From contig NZ_CP163444.1 in the NCBI RefSeq assembly GCF_041053105.1, positions 6,166,001 through 6,230,000 on the forward strand: 64,000 bases of DNA, read 5' to 3'. Of this stretch, positions 52,001-61,501 are shown one piece after another; positions within the stretch are counted from its first letter, which is position 1; each line of letters starts with the position of its first letter. A program made the position numbers and the translations under genes. The DNA is from Streptomyces sp. R44. GTDB taxonomy: Bacteria > Actinomycetota > Actinomycetes > Streptomycetales > Streptomycetaceae. The notes under the pieces were generated by a model. That model did no database searches. It was not told the origin of the DNA and worked only from the letters and a program-made list of their open reading frames with translations.

Positions 52001-53035
52001 ACCGGAGACGACCTCCACGATCGTCACGCCCTGGAGGCCCTCCGCGGCCGCGAGCATCGAGTCCGGAGGCACCATCCCGCCGTCCAGGACGACCACCACG
52101 TGCGGCTGGTCGAGCACCGGCGGGCTCTCCCGGGAGAACCGGGTCCGCCCTTCCAGCTTCGAGCGGACCATGTTCTCCAGCTCACCGAGGTCGTCGCCGA
52201 ACAGCCGCTTCGTACCGGCCCCGTCGACCTGCCCCGGCACCTGGGTGTGCGGCAGCCACTTCGTCCAGTCCCAGCGCTCCTGCGCCGGCCGCGCCGCCAC
52301 CACGGCGAGCATCAGGTCGTCGGGGGAGTGCAGCGTCACCAGCTGCGCCACGAGCGCCCGCGCCGCCGCCTGCGCCGACTCCGGCTCGCCCGACACCGTC
52401 ACGTGGTAGAACGCCCGCATCGAGACCGCCATCGGCAGCCCGTCCAAGGTCCCGTGCACCGCGAGGAACTGCTGCATCGCACCCGCGCACAGCGGCTCCA
52501 GCTCGTCCACCGGAGCCGTGTCCGGCGCCACGAGCGGCGTCGCCAGCTGCTGGGCCCCGAGGCCGATCCGCGCCTGCCCGAAGTCATGGTCGCCGACCCG
52601 CCGTTCCCACACCCGGGAACCCTCCGCCACCACCGACCACAGCTGCTCGGGGGCGGGGTGCAGATACAGCTGCGCGTCCCGCTGCCTGCGCGCCGTGCGC
52701 CGCACCGTACGCCGGGTCTGCGCGAGGTATTTGAGGTAGTCGCGGCGGACATCGGACATTTGCCCCTGCGTACCGCGACGGAATCTGACGAACTGGGCGA
52801 CGGCCATCGCGACCGTCGACGCCAGCATCAGCGTGCCCATGATCCGCATGATCGGCGAGGGCGTCATGAAGAAGAAGACGACCGAAGAACCCATGCCGAG
52901 CATCGGCAGGAGCTGCATCAACGCCGACTCCTGCTGTCCCCGCGGAAGTTCCGGCGGAGACTCCAGGACCAGTTCCTCACCGGGCACTTCCGGAGGAAGT
53001 GACCTCGGCGGGCGTTTGACGACGATCTGGCTCAC
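49082..53035 (-). CDS. eccC: Type VII secretion ATPase EccC (EccCa-EccCb fusion)
   Basis: This 1317-residue motor of the ESX channel has two transmembrane helices near residues 35-85 (MQLLPMLGMGSSVVFFFMT and the following stretch). Three FtsK/SpoIIIE ATPase domains have Walker A lysines at about 478 (GATGSGKSE), 835 (GGPQSGKST) and 1121 (GESESGKTA). Walker B-type sequences include LVLVIDEFSELL, LIVDGWGSF and FVLVDDFELV. All domains are on one chain, unlike split EccCa/EccCb systems. The GTG at 53035 begins the homologous part. eccD is divergent, with 227 bp between the starts. Confidence 0.95.
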   Translation of the reverse strand: MSQIVVKRPPRSLPPEVPGEELVLESPPELPRGQQESALMQLLPMLGMGSSVVFFFMTPSPIMRIMGTLMLASTVAMAVAQFVRFRRGTQGQMSDVRRDYLKYLAQTRRTVRRTARRQRDAQLYLHPAPEQLWSVVAEGSRVWERRVGDHDFGQARIGLGAQQLATPLVAPDTAPVDELEPLCAGAMQQFLAVHGTLDGLPMAVSMRAFYHVTVSGEPESAQAAARALVAQLVTLHSPDDLMLAVVAARPAQERWDWTKWLPHTQVPGQVDGAGTKRLFGDDLGELENMVRSKLEGRTRFSRESPPVLDQPHVVVVLDGGMVPPDSMLAAAEGLQGVTIVEVVSGDLDEPRGGLSVVVRPGRLRLESGGGFAYEGLPDGISLPAAEALARQLSPLRMGGGDDDEPLLANLDFTDLLNLGDAASVDVARTWRPRSVAERLRVPIGVGEDGAPVMLDLKEAAQEGMGPHGLCVGATGSGKSELLRTLVLGLAVTHSSETLNFVLADFKGGATFAGMSQMPHVAAVITNLADDLTLVDRMGDAIRGELQRRQELLRSAGNYANIHDYEKARAAGAPLEPLASLVLVIDEFSELLTAKPDFIDMFIQIGRIGRSLGVHLLLASQRLEEGKLRGLDTYLSYRIGLRTFSAAESRTAIGVPDAYHLPSVPGSGYLKFGTDEMTRFKAAYVSGTYRTGGPRLEIGQMPVERRPALFTAAPVPVVYAAPDPAYLTAQRSEEDDALADTVLDVIVRRLEGQGVPAHQVWLPPLDQAPSLDQLLPGLAQTADRGLTATEYTRQGALTVPLGLIDKPFEQRREVLYRDFSGAAGHMMVVGGPQSGKSTIMRTLVSSFALTHTPAEVQFYCLDFGGGGMVSLADLPHVGGVASRLDPERVRRTVAEVMGVLNRREEFFRAHSIDSIATYRRKRAAGELPGEAWGDVFLIVDGWGSFRNDYDMLEPIVSDIAARGLGYGIHVVITAARYMEVRAALKDQMLGRLELRLGDVMDSEFDRKVAANVPTGVPGRGQVPEKLHFMGALPRIDGSSSSADLADGTAAFVQAVKASWTGAPAPAVRLLPRKLPAEQLPKGFEYPQHGIAIGIDETNLEPVFVDFESDPFFLIFGESESGKTALLRLIAKQLCERYSPEQARIVVGDYRRTMLEAVAPSHLLEYAPMASAMQMHMDAVNTVMTKRAPKPDITPQQLRDRSWWSGPQLFVLVDDFELVATNSGNPLAVLVENLPFARDVGIRFIVARSQAGASRAMYEPFMQRMRELGAQGVILSGDPQEGDILGSVRARPMPPGRGTFVSRKRGTPLVQLGWLPEQH

Positions 53036-53168
53036 CGGCGCATCAATCCCTCGTTGGAGGCGGGCTCGTGGCGGGAGCATCCGCACGCCACCCCTGTCGG
53101 CAGCCGAGCGCACGGACTTCCCCCATGGGACGGCGATCCTACTTGCAGCCCCCACCGGCCGTCCCCGG

Positions 53169-53174
53169 TAGGGT
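53169..53174 (+). promoter_or_regulatory. Possible -10 element of the eccD promoter
   Basis: TAGGGT here is preceded by TTGCAG (53143-53148) at a rather long 20-bp spacing. The same hexamer lies upstream of eccE and of the EspI-like gene. Confidence 0.3.
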
Positions 53175-53194
53175 GGCGCGCGCATCGTGCGCAA

Positions 53195-53260
53195 CCGCGA
53201 ATCAGATCGCGAGGGGCCGCGAATCCAGACGGGCGCAACCGCGAACCAGGGGGTCCACAC
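53195..53260 (+). repeat. Three direct repeats with exact 22-bp period upstream of eccD
   Basis: CCGCGAATCAG (53195), CCGCGAATCCAG (53217) and CCGCGAACCAG (53239) start exactly 22 bp apart, that is two helical turns, and end right before the GTG of eccD. Spaced repeats on one helix face suggest a protein-binding array. No such regulator is known to me for this locus. Confidence 0.7.
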
Positions 53261-53262
53261 AC

Positions 53263-54735
53263 GTGAGTACGACCGCAACGACCGGCTTCTGCCGCGTCAC
53301 CGTCGTGGCGCCGGACAGCCGCATCGACGTCGCGCTCCCCGAGGACATCGCCGTCGCCGACGTCTACCCGGAGATCCTGCGCCTCACCGGCCAGACCCAG
53401 GCGGCCGGCACCCCGACCGGCTACCACCTGGTCCGCCGCGACGGATCCGTCCTCGACGGCGCCCGCACCCTCGCCGCCCAGCAGGTCCTCGACGGCGAGG
53501 TGCTCTCCCTGCGCCCCTTCGCCCAGTCCCTGCCGCCGGCCGTCTACGACGACGTGTCCGACGCCGTCGCCTCCGCCGTCACCCGGGACCGGCACCTGTG
53601 GAGCGACGAGCTGCTGCGCGGCGCCGGACTCGTCGGCGGCGTGCTGCTCCTCGTCCTCATGGGCTTCGTCCTCTGGTTCGCCGACCCGGTCCGCCACGAC
53701 ATGCACAGCCTCCCCGGGATCATCGCGGGCGCCGCCGGTCTCCTCCTCACCGCCTTCGCCGGCGTCCGCGCCCGCGTCTACGCGGACCGGGCGACCGCCG
53801 TCGCCCTCGGCCTCGGCGCCCTGCCGCTGCTCCTCATCGCCGGCTCCGGCATCGTCGCCGCCGACCCGGGCCAGGGCCCCGGCCGCCTGCAGTTCCTGCT
53901 CGGCTGCGTCACCGTCCTCGTCGCCTCCGTGGCCCTCGTCGCGCTCACCCCCAGCGGCGACGCCCCCTTCGTGGCCGCCACCTTCCTCGCCGTCGTCGGC
54001 ACCCTCGCCACCTTCCTGATGATCCTCACGGAGGCCACCGCCACCGAGGCGGCCGCCGCCTGCGCCCCCGTCGCCATCGGACTGGTCGCCTTCCTGCCCG
54101 GCCTCTCCGCCCGCTTCGCCCGCCTCCCGATCGGCTACGCCGCCCCGCGCAGCGCCGCCGACGACGAGTTCTCCGCCGAGCCGCAGCAGGGCGAGGAGGC
54201 GCAGCCCGTCGACGGCGAGCGCATCGCGCTCCAGGCCCGCCGCGGCCACGAGATGCTCCTCGGCCTGGTCGGCGGCTGCGCGGCCGTCGTCGTCGGCACC
54301 GCCGCGGTCCTCGGCTTCGCCGGAAACGTCTGGGGCCAGTTCCTCGCGCTCGCCGCCGGCCTCGCGATGCTGCTGCGCGCCCGCCTCTTCCGGTACACCT
54401 CGCAGGTCGCCTGCGTCCTCGTCGCCGGCATCGCCGCCATCGCGCTGCTCGTCCTCGGCCTCTCCCTCAACCCGCCGGCCGACCTGGTCAAGGACCTCCT
54501 CATGTACGGGGACCGGGGCGGCCTCGACATCCGTACGATCTGGCTCACCGCCGCCGTCGCCGCGGGCGCCGCGCTGATCACCGCGATCGGCCTGATCATC
54601 CCGAGGAAGGGCCTCTCGCCCTTCTGGGGCCGGCTCCTCGACCTGGCCGAGGGCTTCGTCCTGCTCTCCCTCGTCCCGCTCGCCCTCGCCGTCCTCGACG
54701 TCTTCACCCGGGTCCGGTCCCTCACCAGCAAGTAG
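53263..54735 (+). CDS. eccD: Type VII secretion integral membrane protein EccD
   Basis: This 490-residue protein has an N-terminal ubiquitin-like (YukD) domain (residues 1-90; FCRVTVVAPDSRIDVALPED) followed by about eleven transmembrane helices. A hydrophilic loop (DDEFSAEPQQGEEAQPVDGE) separates helices in the middle. EccD lines the ESX membrane complex. The GTG at 53263 is the start of homology; upstream in-frame codons lie in the direct repeats. The rpsO leader follows. Confidence 0.95.
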   Translation: MSTTATTGFCRVTVVAPDSRIDVALPEDIAVADVYPEILRLTGQTQAAGTPTGYHLVRRDGSVLDGARTLAAQQVLDGEVLSLRPFAQSLPPAVYDDVSDAVASAVTRDRHLWSDELLRGAGLVGGVLLLVLMGFVLWFADPVRHDMHSLPGIIAGAAGLLLTAFAGVRARVYADRATAVALGLGALPLLLIAGSGIVAADPGQGPGRLQFLLGCVTVLVASVALVALTPSGDAPFVAATFLAVVGTLATFLMILTEATATEAAAACAPVAIGLVAFLPGLSARFARLPIGYAAPRSAADDEFSAEPQQGEEAQPVDGERIALQARRGHEMLLGLVGGCAAVVVGTAAVLGFAGNVWGQFLALAAGLAMLLRARLFRYTSQVACVLVAGIAAIALLVLGLSLNPPADLVKDLLMYGDRGGLDIRTIWLTAAVAAGAALITAIGLIIPRKGLSPFWGRLLDLAEGFVLLSLVPLALAVLDVFTRVRSLTSK

Positions 54736-54935
54736 AAAAGGGACCCGGGGGCGCTCCGGCGAGCTGGTACGCTGTGTGACGGCCGTTTGTGTACGCGCTC
54801 CCGGAAAGCCCCGAGATCACTCGGATGCCTCTGGAAGCTGCGCCCATCGGACCTTCGCCCGTGAAGTCACGGAAGCTTCCCCTGAGACCCAGACCAGGGG
54901 CACTCGCGGGCGCACGAACCAACGAGGAGAACCGC
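54736..54935 (+). promoter_or_regulatory. rpsO leader region
   Basis: The 200 bp before rpsO have no gene. A TACGCT hexamer (54768-54773) may be the -10. Leaders of S15 genes often bind S15 and autoregulate, and distinct structures have been described for different phyla, including Actinobacteria; the fold here was not established. Confidence 0.35.
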
Positions 54936-55226
54936 GTGGCTCTCGACGCCGCTGTCAAGAAGCAGATCTTTGCCGAGTTCGGCACCAAGGAGGGCGACAC
55001 CGGCTCTCCCGAGGTCCAGGTCGCGATGCTGTCCCGCCGCATCTCGGACCTGACCGAGCACCTCAAGCAGCACAAGCACGACCACCACTCCCGTCGTGGT
55101 CTGCTGATCCTGGTCGGCCAGCGCCGCCGCCTGCTGCAGTACCTGGCCAAGAAGGACATCCAGCGCTTCCGTACGCTGGTCGACCGCCTCGGCATCCGCC
55201 GCGGTGCGGCCGGCGGCGCCAAGTAA
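54936..55226 (+). CDS. rpsO: 30S ribosomal protein S15
   Basis: This is a 96-residue protein. Four helices carry the S15 hallmarks: [39 protein letters not shown] and [19 protein letters not shown]. It binds 16S rRNA in the central domain. The GTG start is preceded by GAGGAG. It is followed by a terminator-like hairpin and by pnp, the standard rpsO-pnp pair. Confidence 0.98.
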   Translation: MALDAAVKKQIFAEFGTKEGDTGSPEVQVAMLSRRISDLTEHLKQHKHDHHSRRGLLILVGQRRRLLQYLAKKDIQRFRTLVDRLGIRRGAAGGAK

Positions 55227-55250
55227 TCCGTTCCACGGTGAACGCTGCGG

Positions 55251-55285
55251 AGGGAGCGGTTCCCACTTTCAGGGGGCCGCTCCCT
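55251..55285 (+). terminator. Terminator-like hairpin after rpsO
   Basis: A 14-bp stem (AGGGAGCGGTTCCC with GGGGGCCGCTCCCT, two G-U pairs in RNA) with a 7-nt loop is followed by TTGCTGT. Part of the transcription may read through into pnp. Confidence 0.7.
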
Positions 55286-55523
55286 TTGCTGTACGTGCAC
55301 AAAGTGCGCATCGGCACTTAGTCTGGTCGCACAACCCCATACGACGAGCGTGAAGCCGCCGGCCAGCCGCCGGTCCTCGGTAGTGGCCCCCGGAAACGAA
55401 GACCCGGGTGCTTCGATCGAAGACCGGCCCGCACCCTAGGCGAGCTTCTCCGCCCCCGTCGGACACCGTCCCCGGCCACACGGGTCGAAGGACGCAAAGA
55501 CGAACACGTAGGAGAAACCCATA
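55286..55523 (+). promoter_or_regulatory. pnp leader with candidate promoter and stem-loops
   Basis: TGCACA (55296-55301) and TAGTCT (55319-55324) are 17 bp apart and may be a pnp promoter. Further on, CCGGTC (55370) pairs with GACCGG (55422), enclosing other stems and the palindrome CTTCGATCGAAG (55411-55422). In S. coelicolor the rpsO-pnp intergenic RNA is cut by RNase III and pnp has its own promoters; this leader fits that arrangement. Confidence 0.5.
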
Positions 55524-57743
55524 GTGGAGAACGAGACCCACTACGCCGAGGCCGTCATCGACAACGGCGCCTTCGGTACCCGCACCATCCGCTTCGAGAC
55601 CGGCCGTCTGGCCAAGCAGGCCGCCGGCTCCGCCGTCGCCTACCTGGACGACGACACGATGGTCCTCTCGGCCACCACCGCCTCGAAGCGCCCCAAGGAC
55701 CAGCTCGACTTCTTCCCCCTGACGGTGGACGTCGAGGAGCGGATGTACGCGGCCGGCAAGATCCCCGGCTCCTTCTTCCGCCGTGAGGGCCGCCCCTCCG
55801 AGGACGCCGTCCTCACCTGTCGCCTGATCGACCGCCCGCTGCGCCCCTCCTTCAAGAAGGGCCTGCGCAACGAGATCCAGATCGTCGAGACGATCATGGC
55901 GCTCAACCCCGACCACCTGTACGACGTGGTCGCGATCAACGCCGCCTCCTGCTCCACGCAGCTGGCCGGCCTGCCCTTCTCCGGCCCGATCGGCGGCACC
56001 CGTGTCGCGCTGATCAAGGGCCAGTGGGTCGCGTTCCCGACGCACACCGAGCTCGAGGATGCCGTCTTCGACATGGTCGTCGCCGGTCGCGTCCTGGAGG
56101 ACGGCGACGTCGCGATCATGATGGTCGAGGCCGAGGCCACCGAGAAGACCATCGAGCTCGTCAAGGGCGGCGCCGAGGCGCCGACCGAGGAGGTCGTCGC
56201 CGCCGGTCTCGAGGCCGCGAAGCCCTTCATCAAGGTCCTCTGCAAGGCCCAGTCGGACCTCGCCGCCAAGGCCGCCAAGCCCACCGGCGAGTTCCCGGTC
56301 TTCCTCGACTACCAGGACGACGTCCTGGAGGCGCTCTCCGCCGCCGTCAAGGACGAGCTGGCCCAGGCGCTCACCATCGCCGGCAAGCAGGAGCGCGAGA
56401 CCGAGCTCGACCGCATCAAGGAGCTCGCCGCCGAGAAGCTCCTCCCGGCCTTCGAGGGCCGCGAGAAGGAGATCTCCGGTGCGTACCGCGCGCTGACCAA
56501 GAAGCTGGTCCGCGAGCGCATCATCAAGGACAAGGTCCGCATCGACGGCCGCGGCATCACGGACATCCGTACGCTCGCCGCCGAGGTCGAGGCCATCCCG
56601 CGCGTGCACGGCTCGGCGCTGTTCGAGCGTGGCGAGACCCAGATCCTGGGCGTCACCACCCTCAACATGCTCCGCATGGAGCAGCAGCTGGACACCCTCT
56701 CCCCGGTGACCCGCAAGCGCTACATGCACAACTACAACTTCCCGCCGTACTCCGTCGGCGAGACCGGCCGCGTGGGCTCGCCCAAGCGCCGCGAGATCGG
56801 CCACGGCGCCCTCGCCGAGCGCGCCCTCGTGCCGGTCCTCCCGACCCGCGAGGAGTTCCCCTACGCGATCCGTCAGGTGTCCGAGGCCCTCGGCTCCAAC
56901 GGTTCGACGTCCATGGGCTCGGTCTGCGCCTCCACCATGTCGCTGCTGAACGCCGGTGTGCCCCTCAAGGCCCCCGTCGCCGGCATCGCCATGGGCCTGA
57001 TCTCCGAGGAGATCGAGGGCCAGACGCACTACGTCGCCCTCACCGACATCCTCGGTGCGGAGGACGCCTTCGGCGACATGGACTTCAAGGTCGCCGGTAC
57101 GAAGGAGTTCGTCACCGCCCTCCAGCTCGACACCAAGCTGGACGGCATCCCGGCCTCCGTCCTGGCCGCGGCCCTCAAGCAGGCCCGCGACGCCCGCCTC
57201 CACATCCTCGACGTGATGATGGAAGCGATCGACACGCCGGACGAGATGTCCCCGAACGCCCCGCGGATCATCACCGTCAAGATCCCCGTGGACAAGATCG
57301 GTGAGGTCATCGGCCCCAAGGGCAAGATGATCAACCAGATCCAGGAGGACACCGGCGCCGACATCACGATCGAGGACGACGGCACCATCTACATCGGTGC
57401 CGCCCAGGGCTCGCAGGCCGAGGCCGCCCGCGCCACGATCAACGGCATCGCCAACCCGACCATGCCGGAGGTCGGCGAGCGCTACCTGGGTACGGTCGTC
57501 AAGACCACCACCTTCGGTGCCTTCGTCTCCCTGATGCCCGGCAAGGACGGCCTGCTGCACATCTCGCAGATCCGCAAGCTCGCCGGTGGCAAGCGCGTGG
57601 AGAACGTCGAGGACGTGCTCGCGATCGGCGCGAAGGTCCAGGTCGAGATCGCCGAGATCGACCAGCGCGGCAAGCTCTCCCTGGTCCCCGTCATGGCGGA
57701 CGAGGACGCTGCCGAGGGTGACAAGGACGACGCTGCCAAGTGA
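55524..57743 (+). CDS. pnp: Polynucleotide phosphorylase
   Basis: This 739-residue 3'-5' phosphorolytic exoribonuclease and RNA polymerase has two RNase PH domains (the first with [19 protein letters not shown], the second with [20 protein letters not shown] and [13 protein letters not shown]). They are separated by an all-helical domain and followed by a KH domain ([16 protein letters not shown]) and an S1 domain ([20 protein letters not shown]). Streptomyces PNPase also adds 3' tails to RNA. The start is GTG. The stop overlaps the start of the M16 gene (GTGA). Confidence 0.98.
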   Translation: MENETHYAEAVIDNGAFGTRTIRFETGRLAKQAAGSAVAYLDDDTMVLSATTASKRPKDQLDFFPLTVDVEERMYAAGKIPGSFFRREGRPSEDAVLTCRLIDRPLRPSFKKGLRNEIQIVETIMALNPDHLYDVVAINAASCSTQLAGLPFSGPIGGTRVALIKGQWVAFPTHTELEDAVFDMVVAGRVLEDGDVAIMMVEAEATEKTIELVKGGAEAPTEEVVAAGLEAAKPFIKVLCKAQSDLAAKAAKPTGEFPVFLDYQDDVLEALSAAVKDELAQALTIAGKQERETELDRIKELAAEKLLPAFEGREKEISGAYRALTKKLVRERIIKDKVRIDGRGITDIRTLAAEVEAIPRVHGSALFERGETQILGVTTLNMLRMEQQLDTLSPVTRKRYMHNYNFPPYSVGETGRVGSPKRREIGHGALAERALVPVLPTREEFPYAIRQVSEALGSNGSTSMGSVCASTMSLLNAGVPLKAPVAGIAMGLISEEIEGQTHYVALTDILGAEDAFGDMDFKVAGTKEFVTALQLDTKLDGIPASVLAAALKQARDARLHILDVMMEAIDTPDEMSPNAPRIITVKIPVDKIGEVIGPKGKMINQIQEDTGADITIEDDGTIYIGAAQGSQAEAARATINGIANPTMPEVGERYLGTVVKTTTFGAFVSLMPGKDGLLHISQIRKLAGGKRVENVEDVLAIGAKVQVEIAEIDQRGKLSLVPVMADEDAAEGDKDDAAK

Positions 57744-59119
57744 CGTCCCGTAGTTCCCGCGCGACGGCCCGCCCCTCTTCGGAGGGGCGGGCCGTCGCCC
57801 GTACCCAAACGCTTCTCCCGGGCAAGGACGGCATCGGCACGGTCCGCCGCACGACCCTCCCCGGCGGCCTGCGGATCGTCACCGAGACCCTCCCCTCCGT
57901 GCGCTCCGCCACCTTCGGCATCTGGGCGCACGTCGGCTCCCGCGACGAGACCCCCACGCTCAACGGCGCGACCCACTACCTGGAGCACCTCCTCTTCAAG
58001 GGCACCCGCAAGCGGTCCGCCCTCGACATCTCCGCCGCGATCGACGCGGTCGGCGGCGAGATGAACGCCTTCACGGCGAAGGAGTACACCTGCTACTACG
58101 CCCGGGTCCTCGACACCGACCTGCCGCTGGCGATCGACGTCGTCTGCGACATGCTCACGGACTCGCTGATCCTCGAAGAGGACGTGGACGCCGAGCGCGG
58201 CGTCATCCTCGAAGAGATCGCAATGACCGAGGACGACCCCGGTGACGTCGTGCACGAGCTGTTCGCGCAGACGATGTTCGGCGACACCCCGCTGGGCCGC
58301 CCGGTCCTCGGCACCGTCGACACGATCAACGCGCTCAGCCGCGGCCAGATCGCCCGCTTCTACAAGAAGCACTACGACCCGACCCACCTGGTCGTCGCCG
58401 CCGCGGGCAACGTCGACCACGCCACGGTGGTACGCCAGGTCCGCCGCGCCTTCGAGAAGGCCGGCGCCCTGACCCGTACCGACGCCCGGCCGGTCGCCCC
58501 CCGCGAGGGCGCGCGCACCCTCCGTACGGCGGGCCGCGTCGAGCTCCTCAACCGGAAGACCGAGCAGGCCCACGTGGTCCTCGGCATGCCGGGCCTGGCC
58601 CGCACCGACGAGCGCCGCTGGGCCCTCGGCGTGCTGAACACCGCCCTCGGCGGCGGCATGTCCTCCCGCCTCTTCCAGGAGGTCCGCGAGAAGCGCGGCC
58701 TGGCCTACAGCGTGTACTCGTACACCTCGGGCTTCGCCGACTGCGGCCTCTTCGGCGTGTACGCGGGCTGCCGGCCCAGCCAGGTCCACGACGTCCTGAA
58801 GATCTGCCGGGACGAGCTCGACAAGGTCGCCTCCGACGGCCTCACGGACGAGGAGATCACCCGCGCCGTCGGGCAGCTCTCCGGCTCGACCGTGCTCGGC
58901 CTGGAGGACACCGGCGCGCTGATGAACCGCATCGGCAAGAGCGAGCTGTGCTGGGGCACCCAGATGTCGGTCGACGACATGCTGACCCGGATCGCGGCGG
59001 TCACCCCGGACGACGTCCGCGAGGTCGCCCGCGATGTACTGGAGCAGCGGCCCTCGCTGTCGGTGATCGGCCCGCTGAAGGACAAGCAGGCGGACCGCCT
59101 CCACCACGCGGTCTCCTGA
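57740..59119 (+). CDS. M16 family zinc peptidase (PqqL/processing-peptidase-like)
   Basis: This 459-residue pitrilysin-family protein has the inverted zinc motif HYLEH (in [15 protein letters not shown], near residue 78) and the distal ligand glutamate in [16 protein letters not shown] second, inactive M16 domain contains [24 protein letters not shown]. The gene follows pnp as in many actinobacteria. A perfect hairpin lies within the first 20 codons, so the GTG at 57740 is a slightly uncertain start, but no better start exists before the conserved region. The substrate is unknown. Confidence 0.9.
   Translation: MTSRSSRATARPSSEGRAVARTQTLLPGKDGIGTVRRTTLPGGLRIVTETLPSVRSATFGIWAHVGSRDETPTLNGATHYLEHLLFKGTRKRSALDISAAIDAVGGEMNAFTAKEYTCYYARVLDTDLPLAIDVVCDMLTDSLILEEDVDAERGVILEEIAMTEDDPGDVVHELFAQTMFGDTPLGRPVLGTVDTINALSRGQIARFYKKHYDPTHLVVAAAGNVDHATVVRQVRRAFEKAGALTRTDARPVAPREGARTLRTAGRVELLNRKTEQAHVVLGMPGLARTDERRWALGVLNTALGGGMSSRLFQEVREKRGLAYSVYSYTSGFADCGLFGVYAGCRPSQVHDVLKICRDELDKVASDGLTDEEITRAVGQLSGSTVLGLEDTGALMNRIGKSELCWGTQMSVDDMLTRIAAVTPDDVREVARDVLEQRPSLSVIGPLKDKQADRLHHAVS
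57761..57798 (+). terminator. 17-bp UUCG hairpin at the pnp/M16 junction
   Basis: A perfect 17-bp stem (GCGACGGCCCGCCCCTC and its complement) closed by a TTCG tetraloop starts 18 nt after the pnp stop. It would end or protect pnp mRNA, yet it lies inside the M16 reading frame. Confidence 0.75.
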
Positions 59120-59135
59120 ACCCCAAGTCCCTTAA

Positions 59136-59897
<762 letters not shown>

Positions 59898-59902
59898 CGG
59901 CC

Positions 59903-60355
59903 ATGGGCGGAAAGATCACGTACGTCTTCCTGGCCACCGTGCTCGTGCTCGTCTTCGGCGTGGTGGCGATGGAGGGCGTCCTGCTCCTCCTCACGGGCGA
60001 GCCGGCCGCCATGGGCATGGGCGCCGTGGCGTTCCTGCTGCCCGCCGTCGGCGGCTGGTTCCTCTGGAAGAACACCAGCTTCGCGCGCCGGGCCAACCGC
60101 CTGGCCGCGGAGCTGGAGGCCGAGGGCGGCCTGCCCGTCGACGAGCTGAAGCGCACGGAGGGCGGCCGGATCCTCCGGGACTCGGCCGACGAGGTCTTCG
60201 CCCGGCGCAAGGCCGAGACGGAGGACTCACCCGAGGACTGGCGCTGCTGGTTCCGGCTCGCGGTGGCCTACCACGACGCCCGGGACACCCCCCGGGCCCG
60301 CAAGGCGATGCAGCGGGCCATCGCGCTCCACGAGGGGCGTCCGGTCAGCGCGTAG
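59903..60355 (+). CDS. Small membrane protein with helical C-terminus
   Basis: This 150-residue protein of unknown function has two hydrophobic helices (YVFLATVLVLVFGVVAMEGV and MGAVAFLLPAVGGWFLW). They are followed by a charged helical part with a TPR-like WRCWFRLAVAYHDARDTPRA segment. It begins 6 bp after dapB and is likely in the same transcript. Its last 11 bp overlap the end of the convergent gene. Confidence 0.75.
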   Translation: MGGKITYVFLATVLVLVFGVVAMEGVLLLLTGEPAAMGMGAVAFLLPAVGGWFLWKNTSFARRANRLAAELEAEGGLPVDELKRTEGGRILRDSADEVFARRKAETEDSPEDWRCWFRLAVAYHDARDTPRARKAMQRAIALHEGRPVSA

Positions 60356-60905
60356 CGGCCGGGGCCGTGCCGTACTCGGCGTTCCAGGCCTCGACCGTGT
60401 CGGCCGCCCGGTCGAAGGCCTCGACACGGGAGAGGAAGTCGGCGTTGTGGTCGGTGAGCAGCAGCAACTGCTCACCACCCTGCCGGTCGAGCACCAGGGC
60501 CTGACCCTGGACGGTACGGGGGAGTCCGAGCCAGCGGACCGGCTGCTGGGTGGTGCGTACGGAGGTCACCTTCGCCCAGGGCACGGTGACGGTCGAGAAG
60601 AAGGCCACGCGGCGCAGGCCGACGCGGCTCACCCAGGTGCCCATCCGCAGCATCCGCAGCGAGGCCACGATGACCAGCGCGGCGATGCCGAGCGTGACGC
60701 CCGCGCCGCCGAAGGCTCCGGCCACCGCGATGATCACGGCGGCGAGCAGGACGAACGAGGCGAGCAGCAGCGCGAGCGCCGCCGCCCCCACCCGCCACGA
60801 GCCCGGCCGGTACGGGCGGCGCCACTCGTCGTGGTCGTCGAACGGCAGGGCTACTTGGTCGGTCGTGTCAAAAGCACGGTCGGCCGTCAGAAAGGGCAGG
60901 GGCAC
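60345..60905 (-). CDS. Membrane protein with PH-like domain
   Basis: This is a 186-residue protein. Two hydrophobic helices (VGAAALALLLASFVLLAAVII and a following Gly/Ala-rich one) lie near residues 40-85. The soluble part, VGLRRVAFFSTVTVPWAKVTSVRTT, resembles bacterial PH domains found in small actinobacterial membrane proteins. Function unknown. It is convergent with and overlaps the preceding gene by 11 bp. Confidence 0.75.
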   Translation of the reverse strand: MPLPFLTADRAFDTTDQVALPFDDHDEWRRPYRPGSWRVGAAALALLLASFVLLAAVIIAVAGAFGGAGVTLGIAALVIVASLRMLRMGTWVSRVGLRRVAFFSTVTVPWAKVTSVRTTQQPVRWLGLPRTVQGQALVLDRQGGEQLLLLTDHNADFLSRVEAFDRAADTVEAWNAEYGTAPAATR

Positions 60906-60959
60906 GACAGGTCCTCACTCACAAGCACGCTCGAAGGGGCAGTGCCCGGTGAGGCTACC

Positions 60960-61226
60960 TCAGCGGTTGTCGGAGGCCTCGGACTGCTGCTGACGAGTGG
61001 CCGAGTCACCCGACTGGAGCGAGGGCATCCCGAAGATCAGGGATCCGACGAGTCCGGCCACGACGGTCAGCCCGAGCAGGCCGCGGCCCACGATCTGCGG
61101 GGCGCTGAGGCGCTCCCTGGGCGGTGGAGTGACGTTACTGCGGAAGTGGTCGGCCTCCGCGACGAACGCGAACGGTACGGCCTCTCGCCTGGGGGTACCC
61201 CCGGACGGAGTCTGGGGGAGGAACAT
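60960..61226 (-). CDS. Small membrane protein
   Basis: This is an 88-residue protein. Residues 1-45 are hydrophilic, one hydrophobic helix (GRGLLGLTVVAGLVGSLIFG) follows and a short polar tail ends it. An ATG at 61244 is also in frame, but AGGAGA lies at the right distance only for the ATG at 61226. Function unknown; it precedes the PH-like protein gene on the same strand with a 54-bp gap. Confidence 0.6.
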   Translation of the reverse strand: MFLPQTPSGGTPRREAVPFAFVAEADHFRSNVTPPPRERLSAPQIVGRGLLGLTVVAGLVGSLIFGMPSLQSGDSATRQQQSEASDNR

Positions 61227-61422
61227 CAGAGCCACTCTCCTCATTTGTCGTCATGCGTCACAGGTACAGACGACGGAAGAGACGTTTTGGTGCCCTTTTT
61301 CATCAAAGCGGCCGAATCTCATCCTCCGGGAGGACGCCACCGAGGAAGGCGATCACCGTGTTGGACGACTATGCAGTCCCATACGGCACACATGTCCGAA
61401 CACACGATGCGAAGTGTCCGTA

Positions 61423-61452
61423 TTGCGACGTTTCACGAAGTTCATCTAGGCT
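61423..61452 (+). promoter_or_regulatory. Candidate dapA promoter
   Basis: TTGCGA (61423-61428) and TAGGCT (61447-61452) are 18 bp apart. The expected start of transcription is about 61459, just before a hairpin. Confidence 0.5.
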
Positions 61453-61463
61453 GATCAAACGGA

Positions 61464-61501
61464 CCCGGCGCTGCCTGAACCCCCGAGCAGGCAGCGCCGG
61501 G
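61464..61501 (+). promoter_or_regulatory. Hairpin in the dapA leader
   Basis: A perfect 14-bp stem (CCCGGCGCTGCCTG and its complement) with a 10-nt loop lies immediately after the predicted transcription start. It is followed by CTCCCTTTCTCCTG, so it could stabilise the mRNA or terminate early. Confidence 0.55.
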
